Assembly: GCA_005281725.1 (NCBI GenBank)
Contig: SSBO01000012.1
Span: forward strand, 11,313,254-11,377,253
Direction: 5' to 3'
Source of the DNA: Wuchereria bancrofti
Lineage: Eukaryota > Nematoda > Chromadorea > Rhabditida > Onchocercidae
DNA length: 64,000 nucleotides
The notes below the pieces were generated by a model. It did not search any database. It saw only the letters and a program-made list of their open reading frames with translations, and was not told the DNA's origin. Positions 30,401 through 41,421 of this stretch are shown one piece after another. The number at the start of each line of letters is the position of its first letter. The first letter of the stretch is position 1. The translations under genes and the position numbers were made by a program.

Positions 30401-30925
30401 TTATGCACCGTGCAATTTGGAACACGTAATTCTCAATAAAGAATGAAGAAAAATTGATTTTATTTCTTCGTCCTTTGATATGTTTGCTTAACAAGGTAAG
30501 GCACAAGATTTCGAACGACTGGAATGCATGTAAATAAGTGTATCAAAAGCAGTACTGTATTGAAATACATTTTAAATTTTATTTTAAAATTGTTTAACAG
30601 GCTGAGAAGATAAATATTATGGTTAAGAAAGATGCATAAAATTGTACATTATGTTTTGTTTCATTTTCGTTTAAAAAAAGTCAGATTAGAATGGAACAGT
30701 TTGGCACTTAGACTTTCAGCATACTGTTGAATCACTTGCTGATGTTCAGAGCATTCAGTGGAATCAAACTAAACAATTGTAATGGAAGGATAAAGTGGAT
30801 CTCAAAAACGCATCAGAAAAAATTTTTTTGTAGAAGAAGAGATGTTGGAAATGGTTCTATTTTAGACAGTGAAAACAAGGAAACAGTTGGCGCCGATGAA
30901 GAAAAAAACAGCAATAAAAATAACA
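21496..30925. other. Long gene-poor interval, no gene seen
   Basis: About 9.4 kb of AT-rich DNA with only short, isolated open frames. I found no splice-consistent exon chains, no recognisable protein motifs and no RNA gene I could support. The proximal part (to roughly 21.7 kb) probably contains the acn-1 3' UTR. A 96-codon frame at 30727-31017 ends inside the LTR and looks fortuitous. Confidence 0.5.
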
Positions 30926-30930
30926 TTAGC
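30926..30930. repeat. Target-site duplication, left copy (TTAGC)
   Basis: TTAGC lies immediately before the TG start of LTR copy A. The same five bases follow the CA end of LTR copy C at 41422. Five-bp duplications are usual for BEL/Pao integration. The pairing marks A and C as the two outer ends of one insertion. Confidence 0.75.
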
Positions 30931-31270
30931 TGTTGTGAAAGCTTTACGGACACCAACGGCTCGTGGAGAAAGCGTTTATTTTTGAATAACCACGGCTTAA
31001 TATCGCAAGGTTTATAAATGCTTAAAATGGGAGTGGTTTACATTAAACATAAAACAGCTGCTCATTTACATAAAGAAAGCTGTAAGCATCTAGTTACAGT
31101 ATAAGCATTATAACAATGGAAGATTAGCATGTGTGAATCTCTTTAGATTTGAATAAAGATAACAAAAACGCATTGGAATTCGATGGGAATAAATCTAAGA
31201 ATTATAAATGAGATGATTAATGAGTCATGGATGGAGGAAATTATTTTTAACTTTCGCGTCTTTCGCGACA
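30931..31270 (+). repeat. LTR copy A of BEL/Pao element (340 bp)
   Basis: Begins TGTTGTGAAAG and ends CTTTCGCGACA, so it has TG...CA ends in this orientation and, because the reverse complement also starts TG and ends CA, in the other as well. It differs from copy C at one position (GTAAGC versus GTAAAC). Because the complement of the env 3' end directly abuts its CGACA end, the LTR's transcriptional orientation is probably the minus strand. Confidence 0.88.
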
Positions 31271-31302
31271 TTCCGGAGCGAGGAGGTTTGATGGATTTAA
31301 GA

Positions 31303-31433
31303 AATGAATAATTGGGACATAAGATAAAGTAATGGGTTGATTATAGGATTGGTGAATTCCCCTTTCCATTAGAGGTATTTGGACTAATTTCTTAGAAATG
31401 AGTTTCCTTAGAATTGGTTTTTTGACACTTAAA
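31303..31433 (-). repeat. Inverted copy of the env 3' end (left arm)
   Basis: 131 bp that read, on the minus strand, as the C-terminal env segment (KKPILRKLISKKLVQIPL...), continuing into LTR A and stopping there. The sequence matches 37499-37629 in reverse complement with only a few changes near the outer end plus one T/C difference. A normal element has a tRNA primer site and leader here; no TGG-type primer site directly after the LTR was found. Confidence 0.88.
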
Positions 31434-32445
31434 GAATCAGCCTTCCAACAAGAGAAGTCCATGAGTACCAAAGAAAAGATAATGGAGAGACCCTCACCCA
31501 GTTATCATTCAACAATAAATCTGCCACAGCTACCACTACCAGTCTTTAGTGGGGATCCAAAATTGTGGCGAGAATTTTGGAAGTTTTAATGCAGCCATAC
31601 ACCTGCAGGAGATTCCAAATATTCAAAAGCTCACTTATTTGATTTCATGCTTAAAGGGTGAAGCCTTAGAAGCAATAAGAGGATTTGACATAGCTCCAGA
31701 GAATTACGATTTGATAAGACAGGTCTTAATCGACAAATATGGTAATCCTATTACTATAAAGAAATCATTATACAACGAGTTTTATTCTATTCAACGGAAC
31801 GACAAAGAATGGAAAACAAAAGTGGAAGCAATGGAGAAAATCCTTCGTCAATTAGAAGCAATAGGCGAGGATTTAGAGCATTCCAGCATCGAAGTAACAA
31901 TTGAAAGCAAACTACCAGCATGGATTCTGGATAAGGTCTATAAAACAAAAACAGAAAGGGAAACCTGGTCCGTAAGTGATTTACGAAAATTTTTAATGAT
32001 ATTAATTCAAAGAAATGAAGAGGTAAATAGGAACCAGAAAACTCCACTAGAACCAATCCCAAAAAGAGCACTTCAGTTTCAAAGGGGAAGAGGAACCACC
32101 GCCTTATTTATAACAAAACAATTAAATGAAGTTAAGAACCTTCAGTCTAGTAGTAAAATAAAATTTAACAAGGAAAGAAGACCTTGTATATTTTGTAACA
32201 AAAATCATTGGGATAATGAATGCCCAAACTGCCTTACGGCTAAACAACGATTTGAGCGCCTGAAGGAGCTTAAGGCTTGCACTAATTGCTTCCGTACGAA
32301 GCATGCGACAAGTGACTGCAAACAAAAAAGACGTATATGCTTCCACTGCAAAGGTCAACACAATACGGCATTATGCTACAAGAAATATTGTTCGCTGGTT
32401 CCAGTAAAGAAGAAACAAATTCAACAATCATTACAAATTCACTAA
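31434..32445 (+). CDS. gag: Gag of BEL/Pao element (5' truncated, frameshifted)
   Basis: Nucleocapsid/capsid polyprotein that packages element RNA into virus-like particles. The visible part starts inside the DUF1759-type gag domain (LPLPVFSGDPKLWREFWKF) and ends with a Cys/His-rich nucleic-acid-binding region containing CIFCNKNHWDNEC, CTNCFRTKHATSDC and [13 protein letters not shown] knuckles. One extra T in the run at 31584-31587 shifts the frame: residues before it lie in one frame (open 31398-31589), the rest in another (31549-32445). The N-terminal part expected in the family is missing because the sequence switches to the inverted env arm at 31433. The 3' end overlaps the pol frame from 32337. 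Whether that overlap is a programmed frameshift or another break is unclear, since BEL gag-pol is often one frame. Confidence 0.82.
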
Positions 32446-35400
32446 ATCAACCGATCAACCATCAAGGCAAGAAGGTTTTATTAATATGCAAAGAAATTGA
32501 GGCAGTCAACCCAAGTAAACTGGATATTCGAGAAGACGCTTTAGTATTATTTGATCCAGGTTCCCAATCATCTTTCATTTTAAGAAAGTTAGCCAGTCGT
32601 TTAGGTCTAGCTGAAACCACAAAGGAAGAATTAAAACTTTTTTCTTTCGGCAACCAATTTCCCAAACTCTACCAAACTAATAAGGTAAAATTAGGAATAA
32701 GAACTTTAGAATCTAAAATCATAACTATTAACGCTTATGCATTAGACTATTTAACAGATAAACTACAAATTATTAATCCAAGTTCTTATGATATGAAATT
32801 TATTACACGTCAGAAACAGTTAGATGAATCGGAAGGATATTGGAGGCGACCCGATATCATTATCGGAGTAGACCATTTCTTCGAATTCATGCAACCTTAC
32901 AAAGTCCACAGTATGCTATCAGGTTTTTATTTACTTCACACCAAGGTAGGATTGATAATAACAGGTTGTGGATATACTAATATGACTTGCGAACTTGATA
33001 GCCTTAATTCTATTAATGTAACTACTGTCATTACCAATCCAGATGTAGATCAGTTTTGGAAATTGGAAGTAATAGGGATTAACGAACAACCAAATGATCA
33101 AGATGATGAGGAGGCACTAAAACAATTTAAAAATAGTATTACTAAGGGAAACAATAGGTATCAAGTTTGTTGGCCATGGAAAGATAAGAAGATTAACTTA
33201 CAAGACAATTATGGTCTTTGTTATGGACGATTAAAGACATTAGTCAAACGACTTCAATCCAATCAATCTTTGCTCGAACGTTATGATGAGATAATCAAAG
33301 AGCAATTACAATCGAATATTATCGAGAAAGTGACAGCAAACATGGATCAAGAAGGTATTTTACATTATTTACCTCATCATGAAGTACTAACTCCGGGAAA
33401 GACAACTACAAAATTACGAATTGTCTATGACGCTTCGGCCCGTATTAAAGGAGAAAAAAGTCTGAATAATATGTTATATCGTGGTCCCACTACACTACCT
33501 GACTTAGCAGGTATTTTACTTCGTTTCAGAATGATGAAAATTGTTATAACAGCAGATATAGAAAAGGCTTTTTTGCAACTGGAATTACACAATTACACCC
33601 ATCCGAAAGGAACTGCACTCGTTTTTTGTGGTTAAAGGATATTCAAGAAGAAATCACCAAGGAAAATTTAATATGTTATCGCTTTCAGAGGGTTCCATTT
33701 GGAGTAATAGCATCTCCCTTTTTACTTGCGGCTACTCTCAATTATCATCTAGAAACTTATGGAAGCAAAACCGCTTTAGAAATTAAGAAAAACCTCTATG
33801 TCGATAATGTTTTATTACCTGCAAGTGGAACTGAAGAAGCACTCAAAATTTACAACGAAATGAAGGAATGCCTCAATGAATATACGAGAATTCTTTTCAA
33901 ATGACAACGATTTCAATAAACTTATTCCCGAGAACGACCTAGCCAAAGTAAGTCAAATAAAAAAGATTCTTGGTATCAACTGGAATCCAGTTATTGATTC
34001 TATTGAAATAATCTTAAAACCATGGGATAACCAAACCCCAACAAAAAGGACAATTTTACAATTCATTGCCTCTCAATATGATCCTTTGGGATTTTTAATT
34101 CCATCAATGCTATTATTCAAACTATTCTTACAAACTCTTTGGAAAAGAAAATTATCATGGGACCAACCGCTGGAGAATAACGACAATGAAACATGGGAAA
34201 TTCTTATAAGTCGATGGCCAACAAAAGTCATAGAAATTCCACGTATGGTCATAGATTCTGATCGTTTACAACAATTAGAAATTCATGTGTTTACCGATGC
34301 ATCTCCCACGGCATATGCTGCAGCAGTGTACACAAAACAAGGTACAAATACATCTTCGATTTTTGCAAAATCTCGAATAGCTCCTGTGAAAGGTATAACA
34401 ATACCTAAACTAAAATTATTAGCTATTTTAATCGGAATGAGAGCCACCAAATTTGTTATCAAACAATTAGAAATCGAAGATGCGGAAGTTACGTTATGGT
34501 CAGATTCCCGTTGTGCACTCCAATGGATAAAAAACCGATCACGACTCTTATCAAAATTTATACAAAATCGAATCGATGAAATAAGAATGGCAAATTTTTC
34601 ATACAGATATGTGCCAAGCAGATCTAACCCTACCAACATAGCAACAAAAGGATACATGTCTCCAATTCAACTCGCAAAGTTCGAACAATGGTGGACTGGT
34701 CCTCAATGGCTAAAAGATGAAGAATCAGCATGGCCTCAATGGGAGGATAATATTTATTATGAACAAGAAGAATATGAACACAAAATCTGTACGGCCTCGG
34801 CTATTACTAAACTCATCACAATTAAGAGGTTACGATTAATTGATGCAACTCGTATTAGTAAATGGATAAGACTAAGAAGAATAACAGCATGGGCATTAAG
34901 ATTTATAAGATATATATCGAAAAGAAGGTTTGAATGGTTGAAAGAAGTACCAATAGGAACAGGATTAACATCGTACGAATTAGCCGACGCTACGAAAGCT
35001 TTGATTATACAAGCTCAATCGGAAGGTATCAATGAAGAGGAAATAAACAAATGGAATCTTTATTATAGCGACACCCATTCCTTATGGAAATGCCGGAGCC
35101 GATTGGATAACATTAGTGTAGGATTATATCCAGACAGTTTAAATCTAATATACCTTCCAAGACATAATCCTGTAACCAAGCTCCTCATTCAACATCAACA
35201 CGAAGATTTGTGCCACGCAGGAATCGCTCATACATTATCAGAATTGAGAAGAAATTTCTGGATACCTAAAGGTAGAACGGAAGTAAAGAGCGTATTGAAC
35301 AAATGCATGGCGTGTAAAAGATGGAGAGCAAAACCATTCAAACTACCAGTTATGTCCAATGTGCCAGAAACTCGTATTACTCGTACCCGGACATTTGAAC

Positions 35401-36209
35401 ATGTTGGTCTGGATTACTTAGGCCGTTATCTATAAGAGGTGAAAATGGTCTGACCAAAAGATGGATAGCTTTGTTCACATGCTTCACAACTAGAGCTATA
35501 CACCTGGAATTAGTCGATGATTTGACAGCTGAGAGCTTCATGCATGTATTAAGAAGATTCAGTGCACGACGAGGCTACCCAAACTTATCCTTAGCGATAA
35601 TGCTAAACAGTTCCAATTGGTGTTCAAGACCATTATGAAATACACCTCCAAAATAAAAACTCCAAGAGCTCCATGGAGTGGAGGAGTCTATGAACGATTG
35701 ATTGGTCTAACAAAAAACGCAATGAGAAAGTCTATTGGTAGGAAACTACTTTGGCAGAAGGAATTGATCACATTGATGGTGGAAATAGAAGGTATACTGA
35801 ATACTCGACCACTAACATATGTAAGTTTCGATGATTATGTAGTCATACGTCCAATAGATTTTATATCACCAAACGCTCCTCTAGTAACTCAAATTTTTAG
35901 TGAAAAGGATCAAGAGGAGTACACTCCTTATAGGATGAGTACTCAAGAGAAATTAATAAATTATTGGTCACATACAAATGAAGCGTTAGATCATTTTTGG
36001 GAATTATGGAAAAGGGAATATCTAAATAGTTTAAAGGAACGATCTCAGAAGAATCACACTTCCACAAGATTAGTTAATACAAGGGAACCTTCAGAACAAG
36101 AAATTGTATTAGTTAACGAACCCGAAATTGCCCGTGGAATGTGGAAATTAGCAAAAATAAAGGAAGTCAATAGAGGACGAGATGGGAAAATAAGAAATGC
36201 TATATAGAA
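32337..36209 (+). CDS. pol: Pol of BEL/Pao element: protease, RT, RNase H, integrase (interrupted)
   Basis: Polyprotein for cDNA synthesis and integration. Order: DUF1758-type aspartic protease ([10 protein letters not shown] near 32547); reverse transcriptase with [10 protein letters not shown] near 33560, [16 protein letters not shown] and YVDN near 33797; the Pao/Peptidase_A17-like region ([10 protein letters not shown] near 34075); RNase H ([14 protein letters not shown] near 34290 and [12 protein letters not shown] near 34495); the integrase His-Cys finger ([11 protein letters not shown] ... CMACKRW, 35200-35322); the DDE core (GLDYLG near 35405, SDNAKQF near 35600, [14 protein letters not shown] near 35675); and a DUF5641-like end (NGRLLHR near 36215). 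Frames change near 33600, 33880, 35425, 35580 and 36195, so no intact polyprotein is encoded as assembled. In RNase H, Lys sits where a Glu is expected (IPKLKLLA) and Asn where Asp is usual (NPTN). Confidence 0.87.
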
Positions 36210-37629
36210 ATGCCAAATGGAAGGCTACTCCATAGGCTAGTGAATATGTTATATCCTCTAGAAGTTGAAGACAACAAAATTGATCAACAACCAACTTCGG
36301 AAGCCTCAAATCAAAATTCAGAACCGGAGGAACCGATTGCTAGAAGAACCAGAAGGGTCACACAGATACGAGAAGGAATCCGAACAATTTCTAATTCAAT
36401 AACAAACTGTCTAATTTTAATGTCGTTGATTCTCATAACCACAGTTAAGACGAATGCCAAGCAAGATTGTAAATGGATATCAGGTATTCCTTTTAATATG
36501 CCACATAAATGGGATTGTAATGAAATAACTCAACAAAATGTCACATTGACACAAGTTACACTTTATACTCGAACTCACATTCGGATACCTGCAATCAAAT
36601 GTAGTAATATTACTCGAACAGTGTGTACCAAAGCTTTTTTGAGACTATCTTTGTCAGTAGTTTCAGACGAAACCATCATTTCTGCTATATCTTCCCATTT
36701 ATGCCTAATTTTACACAATCAGAAGGAATTAAATGGATCACCGTTAACAAAAATTAAGCAGAATAAATGGACGACGAACAACAATGTACAATATTCATAC
36801 GGTTGGTTAGGAATACGATATCAATCAACTAGTAATTTCATACTAGAAGAAGGATCACTCCTCCTTTATGATGGTAAGGGATTTCTATCGGATCTTAAGG
36901 ATACCAATCACTGCAGTACACAAAGTGGTAAATGTGTATTAAAGTCAAGCATCGTATTATGGAACAATACCCAAGTAACAAATAATTGTCCTTATAAAAG
37001 AATTGGGAAATATAATGCCCAAATATACGAGGAGCATGTTATCATAGATGAATTGCAAACATCATTCACCTTTATGGGAAATGAAAAGATAAAGAACACG
37101 ACTTGTAATTTTTCTAACCCTCATCTCATGAATGGAGATATAATCATCGATAAAGGAGTCGACCAATGGCAATCAAAAAATGCAATGAACTTCGATTCCA
37201 AGAATCAGTTAATTAATGCAGAACTAGAAATATTAGCTCAAAAACACGAACTTATCAACTTAAAGACTGATCTAGTAAGGACAGAGTCTCTCTGGACAGA
37301 ATTAGATCAACAAGGAGAAGAGTTAATTGAACAACTAACAGAACAACTTGAGAAGACTACTGAAACAATAGAAGAAGAGTTAGTAACCATAATAGCTCAT
37401 TGGAAACTCATTTCTATTAGTGTATTTAGTTCTGTAATTCTAATCATAGTAATTATTGTAGAACTAAAATTTAAACTAATTACTCTCATTTTTCATTTTT
37501 TAAGTGTCAAAAAACCAATTCTAAGGGAACTCATTTCTAAGAAATTAGTCCAAATACCTCTAATGGAAAGGGGAATTCACCAATCCTATAATCAACCCAT
37601 TACTTTATCTTATGTCCCAATCATCCATT
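36210..37629 (+). CDS. env: Env-like glycoprotein ORF of BEL/Pao element
   Basis: A long open frame directly after pol. Its first 20 or so residues are the tail of integrase, so an upstream break puts env in the same ORF. Features: a hydrophobic signal-like segment (about residues 68-85), a Cys-containing ectodomain with several N-x-S/T sites, a heptad-rich Glu/Gln/Leu stretch (about 345-395) suggesting a coiled coil, and a strong transmembrane segment (about 400-420), then a basic cytoplasmic tail. This is the layout of a class I-type envelope protein carried by some nematode and insect BEL or Ty3-like elements; the exact family is not recognised. The frame runs into the N at 37630, after which unrelated DNA follows. 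The inverted copies at 31271 and 40907 show the natural tail would end a few codons inside the LTR. Confidence 0.75.
37499..37629 (+). repeat. Env 3' end, right arm of inverted repeat
   Basis: Plus-strand coding copy of the 131 bp found inverted at 31303-31433 and, in longer form, at 40907-41080. It ends at the N of a contig join. Confidence 0.88.
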
Positions 37630-37630
37630 N
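37630..37630. other. Assembly join (single N) at env/unique-DNA border
   Basis: One N separates the env coding end from unrelated AT-rich DNA. The join lies inside a repeated sequence (the env tail), where assemblers commonly break. Confidence 0.9.
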
Positions 37631-40587
37631 ATGTGGATATTTGACCTCAACAAAGAGCCATTCTAAGCAGTATAGCAGGGCAATTTCTTTTTATGGATAT
37701 TACAACGGATCGACGAATTGGGGGACAGTGGTCTTAGGACACTAACAGGACGACGCGTACATAGGATTTTAACTGATGAACGGATAACCCTTTGTCACAG
37801 ACGGTGTAGCTGGAAAGCGAGGAGAAGCAGTAAATGAGAATCTCTTTGTTCATAAATTAACCTCGCTTTACACACATTATATTGTATAAGATACATGAGA
37901 ATTAAATGCATGTAATAGACTATTGTAGCAAAGAGATATCTATCCTTAAACAAATCTCTTTTCTTCCCAAATTCACATTTTATGATCTTCAATCTCAATT
38001 AACTCCAACACCATCTCTTAATTGCATTTAATCATTTTTTACAATTGTCCATTTAGAGTGTGGTTGGGGTTTCAGCTCTCTGGTAATGCTTGGCGTTTTA
38101 TAACTGTGTAGCATCCGTCCGATATGCATAATGCGCTATTACGATGTTGATTTGTTTTATGTTAAATAAAGGTTTAATTACCCAAGTTTGAGGTGCGGAA
38201 AAACAATCAGTCCGACCAGTTCTACTGAAAATACAACGTGAGCGACGAGAATAGACGTAAGAATAAATTAAAGTAGGAAACAATCATAAATAGATAATTG
38301 TCCCTTAACGAAAAGAAGGGAAAATTATTATAAATTTATATTTTTTTCCTACAGAGCCGAAAAAAGAACATACCCGCATGTAATCTCGTCTGTGTTCCGA
38401 TAATATGTGCAATAAATATTCCTGAAACAAATTTCATATGTCGAGAATTTTTAAATTTGGAAAAATTGTTGAAAGTTTTACTTCTTTAAACAAGTTTCAT
38501 ATTCTGACATCTATTCCCAGTATAATTTTTCGCTGAATTTCTTTATATTCTCCTCAAAATTTGTCATTTTCCTCGAAATTTGTTAAACATTAATCAATTT
38601 AATACTGTCTAATCATCCCACTTTATATATATAAAGAAATACTGAAATTACTTAGCATGACATTGAGTGTGAATAAATAAAAAAGAGACATTACTGCGTG
38701 ACATTATCTGAAATAAATTCTCAACTAATGCCACATAGGAAATGTGGTACAACTAATGTAATGCAACTAATATTCTTGATAACGTTATACTTCATATATA
38801 CATTTCAAAAAATAAACTTACTCAGCCCAAGTTTTGAAGTTGATAAGCAAAGCTATCGAGGCTTTTAACCAAAATTTTTTGACCATTTTTACGTTTGGTC
38901 ACGTTTCCTGGCAAAACAGAATGAACAAGATTTTTATAGATTATCAAAAATAACTGGAAAATTAGTTAAGTTCACAAATAAATACATTTTTATTTTTCAA
39001 CTTTCAAAATTCATTCTGAAAAAACCTCATGGGTCTATCCCAAAAACACAGCGGCGATGATAACACAATTCATTATAAAATAATGCAAAAATAGAGATAC
39101 GATAATACTATAATGAAATTAAAATAATGGAAAAAATTCATAAAATTATAGGAAAAAAGTGTCATTGCAAAATGATAGTATTTCGACAACAGTGAATCAT
39201 CAAATTGAAATATCTTACCAATTTATACACGATTTGATAGTCAATACGATGAGCTAAGCAGATCAAAATTAATGAGTTTGATGTTTTTTCTAATATTTTT
39301 TATTAAAGAAACAAAGTAATCCTACACACCATAACACTACAAATACACCTCACCTACTATTATCGTTTCATCAGTATGGGATGGTCCATTTGAAATTAAA
39401 AACCGGTTCAAGGCCGCTACCGGTGAACATTATTCACCAGCATGCTGTTTGCTGTTTTCACTCAGTTTTGGAGTGCATGCCATGATCTTCGTTGTCTGTG
39501 TTCATATCTAACAAATTGCTGCCACCTGCGCACCGAGAAACTGCTGTCCAGAGCGGATATGTCACAGATCCTGATCTCATATTTTTACATCATTTACACC
39601 AATTATGCTTATATCATCCTTCAGCTTATTTTTCGAGAATCAATCGCAATATGATACATTCTCTTCCGAACTTAAGTTATAGGTTTTAACATTTGTCGTG
39701 TGAAATCGACTGCAGTAAGACAGTACTGAAAACAGATATAATAAAAATATAATCTGTTCAAATCTATTTTCGACAGTCAACCATGCAGATTTGCTTCCAT
39801 GTGTATATTTTCGACAGTCAAGCAAATACATCTTCGAAATCTATACTGGAAAGACAAAGCAACATTTGATGCCAAATTTAACTTGAGTTGCGGTACTATA
39901 ACTGCTTATTATGTTATTTCCATTAAGAAACAATATTCGTGAAACGAACAATTTATATCGAAAACGAATATAATAATAAACACTCAAAACTTTTTTTGGA
40001 CATGAAGACGTAGCACCAAAAATAGAAGAAAATGTTACGCTGAAACATTAAATAACATTCTCTAGGCTTATTTGCGCGGAAAATTTTGAGCACAAATAAT
40101 CCTTACAGACTCGAAAATCTCAATTCAAAAGTTGCGGCTATTCGCCAAAGAGTAGATACTTAATATCTCAATAATATTTGTTTCCAGAGCTTATATATTT
40201 CAGTAGCTCATATAAGTCGCACTACATGAAATGCGACAGGAAAATCTGTTTAACTCAGCTTAAATGACTATAATCTAAAATTGAAATGAAAAAAAGGAAT
40301 GACTTGAAAAAAAAAAAGATTTGCACAAGTCATGGAATAGATTAAGTGGAAGCATGAATATTTAAAGCCATCAAAATCAAAATGCATCTAATACTCACCT
40401 AAAACAGCAAATTTTCAAAATGTAAGCACAACAAGGCCACACAACTAAATATAAAAACAAATAAGGTAATAAAAAACTTGCTTATATCTGCGAGATCTTC
40501 AAATATCCACATTAAATTGCATTTTTATTATCTGGTTGCCTGTCAGTTTGACTCCTTTGTTAGCGCCCTCCCTTGGTTCTTAGTTAC
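37631..40587. other. Non-element DNA between two N joins, no gene seen
   Basis: About 3 kb without coding signals. Its first 14 bases (37631-37644) occur as an exact inverted copy at 40499-40512, 76 bp before LTR copy B. Minor internal repeats of TATTTTCGACAGTCAA occur near 39763 and 39808. The segment may be misplaced host DNA flanking another element copy. Confidence 0.5.
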
Positions 40588-40906
40588 TGTTGTGAAAGCT
40601 TTACGGACACCAACGGCTCGTGGAGAAAGCGTTTATTTTATATCGCAAGGTTTATAAATGCTTAAAATGGGAGTGGTTTACATTAAACATAAAACAGCTG
40701 CTCATTTACATAAAGCTGTAAGCATCTAGTTACAGTATAAGCATTATAACAATGGAAGATTAGCATGTGTGAATCTCTTTAGATTTGAATAAAGATAACA
40801 AAAACGCATTGGAATTCGATGGGAATAAATCTAAGAATTATAAATGAGATGATTAATGAGTCATGGATGGAGGAAATTATTTTTAACTTTCGCGTCTTTC
40901 GCGACA
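40588..40906 (+). repeat. LTR copy B with two deletions (319 bp)
   Basis: Same TG...CA sequence as copy A but lacking 17 bp in the first quarter (after GCGTTTATTTT) and a 4-bp AAAG near ATAAAGCTG. It is preceded by GTTAC, which does not match the TTAGC flank of copies A and C. It is therefore probably an older or independent copy. Confidence 0.87.
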
Positions 40907-41080
40907 TTCCGGAGCGAGGAGGTTTGATGGATTTAAGGAATGAATAATTGGGACATAAGATAAAGTAATGGGTTGATTATAGGATTGGTGAATTCCCCTT
41001 TCCATTAGAGGTATTTGGACTAATTTCTTAGAAATGAGTTCCCTTCGAATTGGTTTTTTGACACTTAAAAAATGAAAAAT
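40907..41080 (-). repeat. Env 3' end copy next to LTR B
   Basis: About 174 bp complementary to the env end; it extends slightly further into env than the copy at 31271-31433 (adds the complement of ATTTTTCATTTTTT). On the minus strand it encodes KKPIRRELISKKLVQIPL and the same downstream tail. Confidence 0.87.
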
Positions 41081-41081
41081 N
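41081..41081. other. Assembly join (single N) between env end and LTR C
   Basis: One N separates the env-end copy from the TG of LTR C. In the minus-strand reading this is exactly where leader, gag, pol and most of env should be. Confidence 0.9.
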
Positions 41082-41421
41082 TGTTGTGAAAGCTTTACGG
41101 ACACCAACGGCTCGTGGAGAAAGCGTTTATTTTTGAATAACCACGGCTTAATATCGCAAGGTTTATAAATGCTTAAAATGGGAGTGGTTTACATTAAACA
41201 TAAAACAGCTGCTCATTTACATAAAGAAAGCTGTAAACATCTAGTTACAGTATAAGCATTATAACAATGGAAGATTAGCATGTGTGAATCTCTTTAGATT
41301 TGAATAAAGATAACAAAAACGCATTGGAATTCGATGGGAATAAATCTAAGAATTATAAATGAGATGATTAATGAGTCATGGATGGAGGAAATTATTTTTA
41401 ACTTTCGCGTCTTTCGCGACA
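41082..41421 (+). repeat. LTR copy C of BEL/Pao element (340 bp)
   Basis: Full-length LTR differing from copy A at one base. Its CA end is followed by TTAGC, matching the five bases before copy A. Confidence 0.88.

Larger units (their letters stand above)
30931..37629 (+). mobile_element. BEL/Pao LTR retroelement, coding part with gag-pol-env
   Basis: An LTR (copy A) is followed by gag, protease, reverse transcriptase, RNase H, integrase and an env-like ORF, all on the plus strand, up to the single N at 37630. The domain order and the YVDN reverse-transcriptase motif identify a BEL/Pao element. The 131 bp after the LTR (31303-31433) are the inverted complement of the env end at 37499-37629, so the coding block is inverted relative to the LTR/env-end unit on its left. 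The usual leader and first part of gag are missing. Several single-base frame breaks interrupt gag and pol. The element is either rearranged or mis-assembled. Confidence 0.85.
40588..41421 (-). mobile_element. Second BEL/Pao fragment: LTR C, gap, env end, LTR B (minus-strand order)
   Basis: Read on the minus strand this is LTR C (41421-41082), a single N, the env 3' end (41080-40907) and LTR B (40906-40588). That is the normal order of an element with its internal region absent or collapsed at the N. The env tail runs in frame into LTR B and stops there. Confidence 0.72.

Noticed and set aside
30727..31017. 96-codon frame running into LTR A
   Set aside because: No motif, ends inside the LTR, and the upstream half is ordinary AT-rich DNA.
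31271..31302. tRNA primer-binding site after LTR A
   Set aside because: The sequence (TTCCGGAGCGAGGAGG) lacks the usual TGG start and is the complement of the env tail, so it is not a convincing primer site.
34283..34657. 124-codon minus-strand frame in pol
   Set aside because: Antisense to the RNase H coding region, with no independent support.
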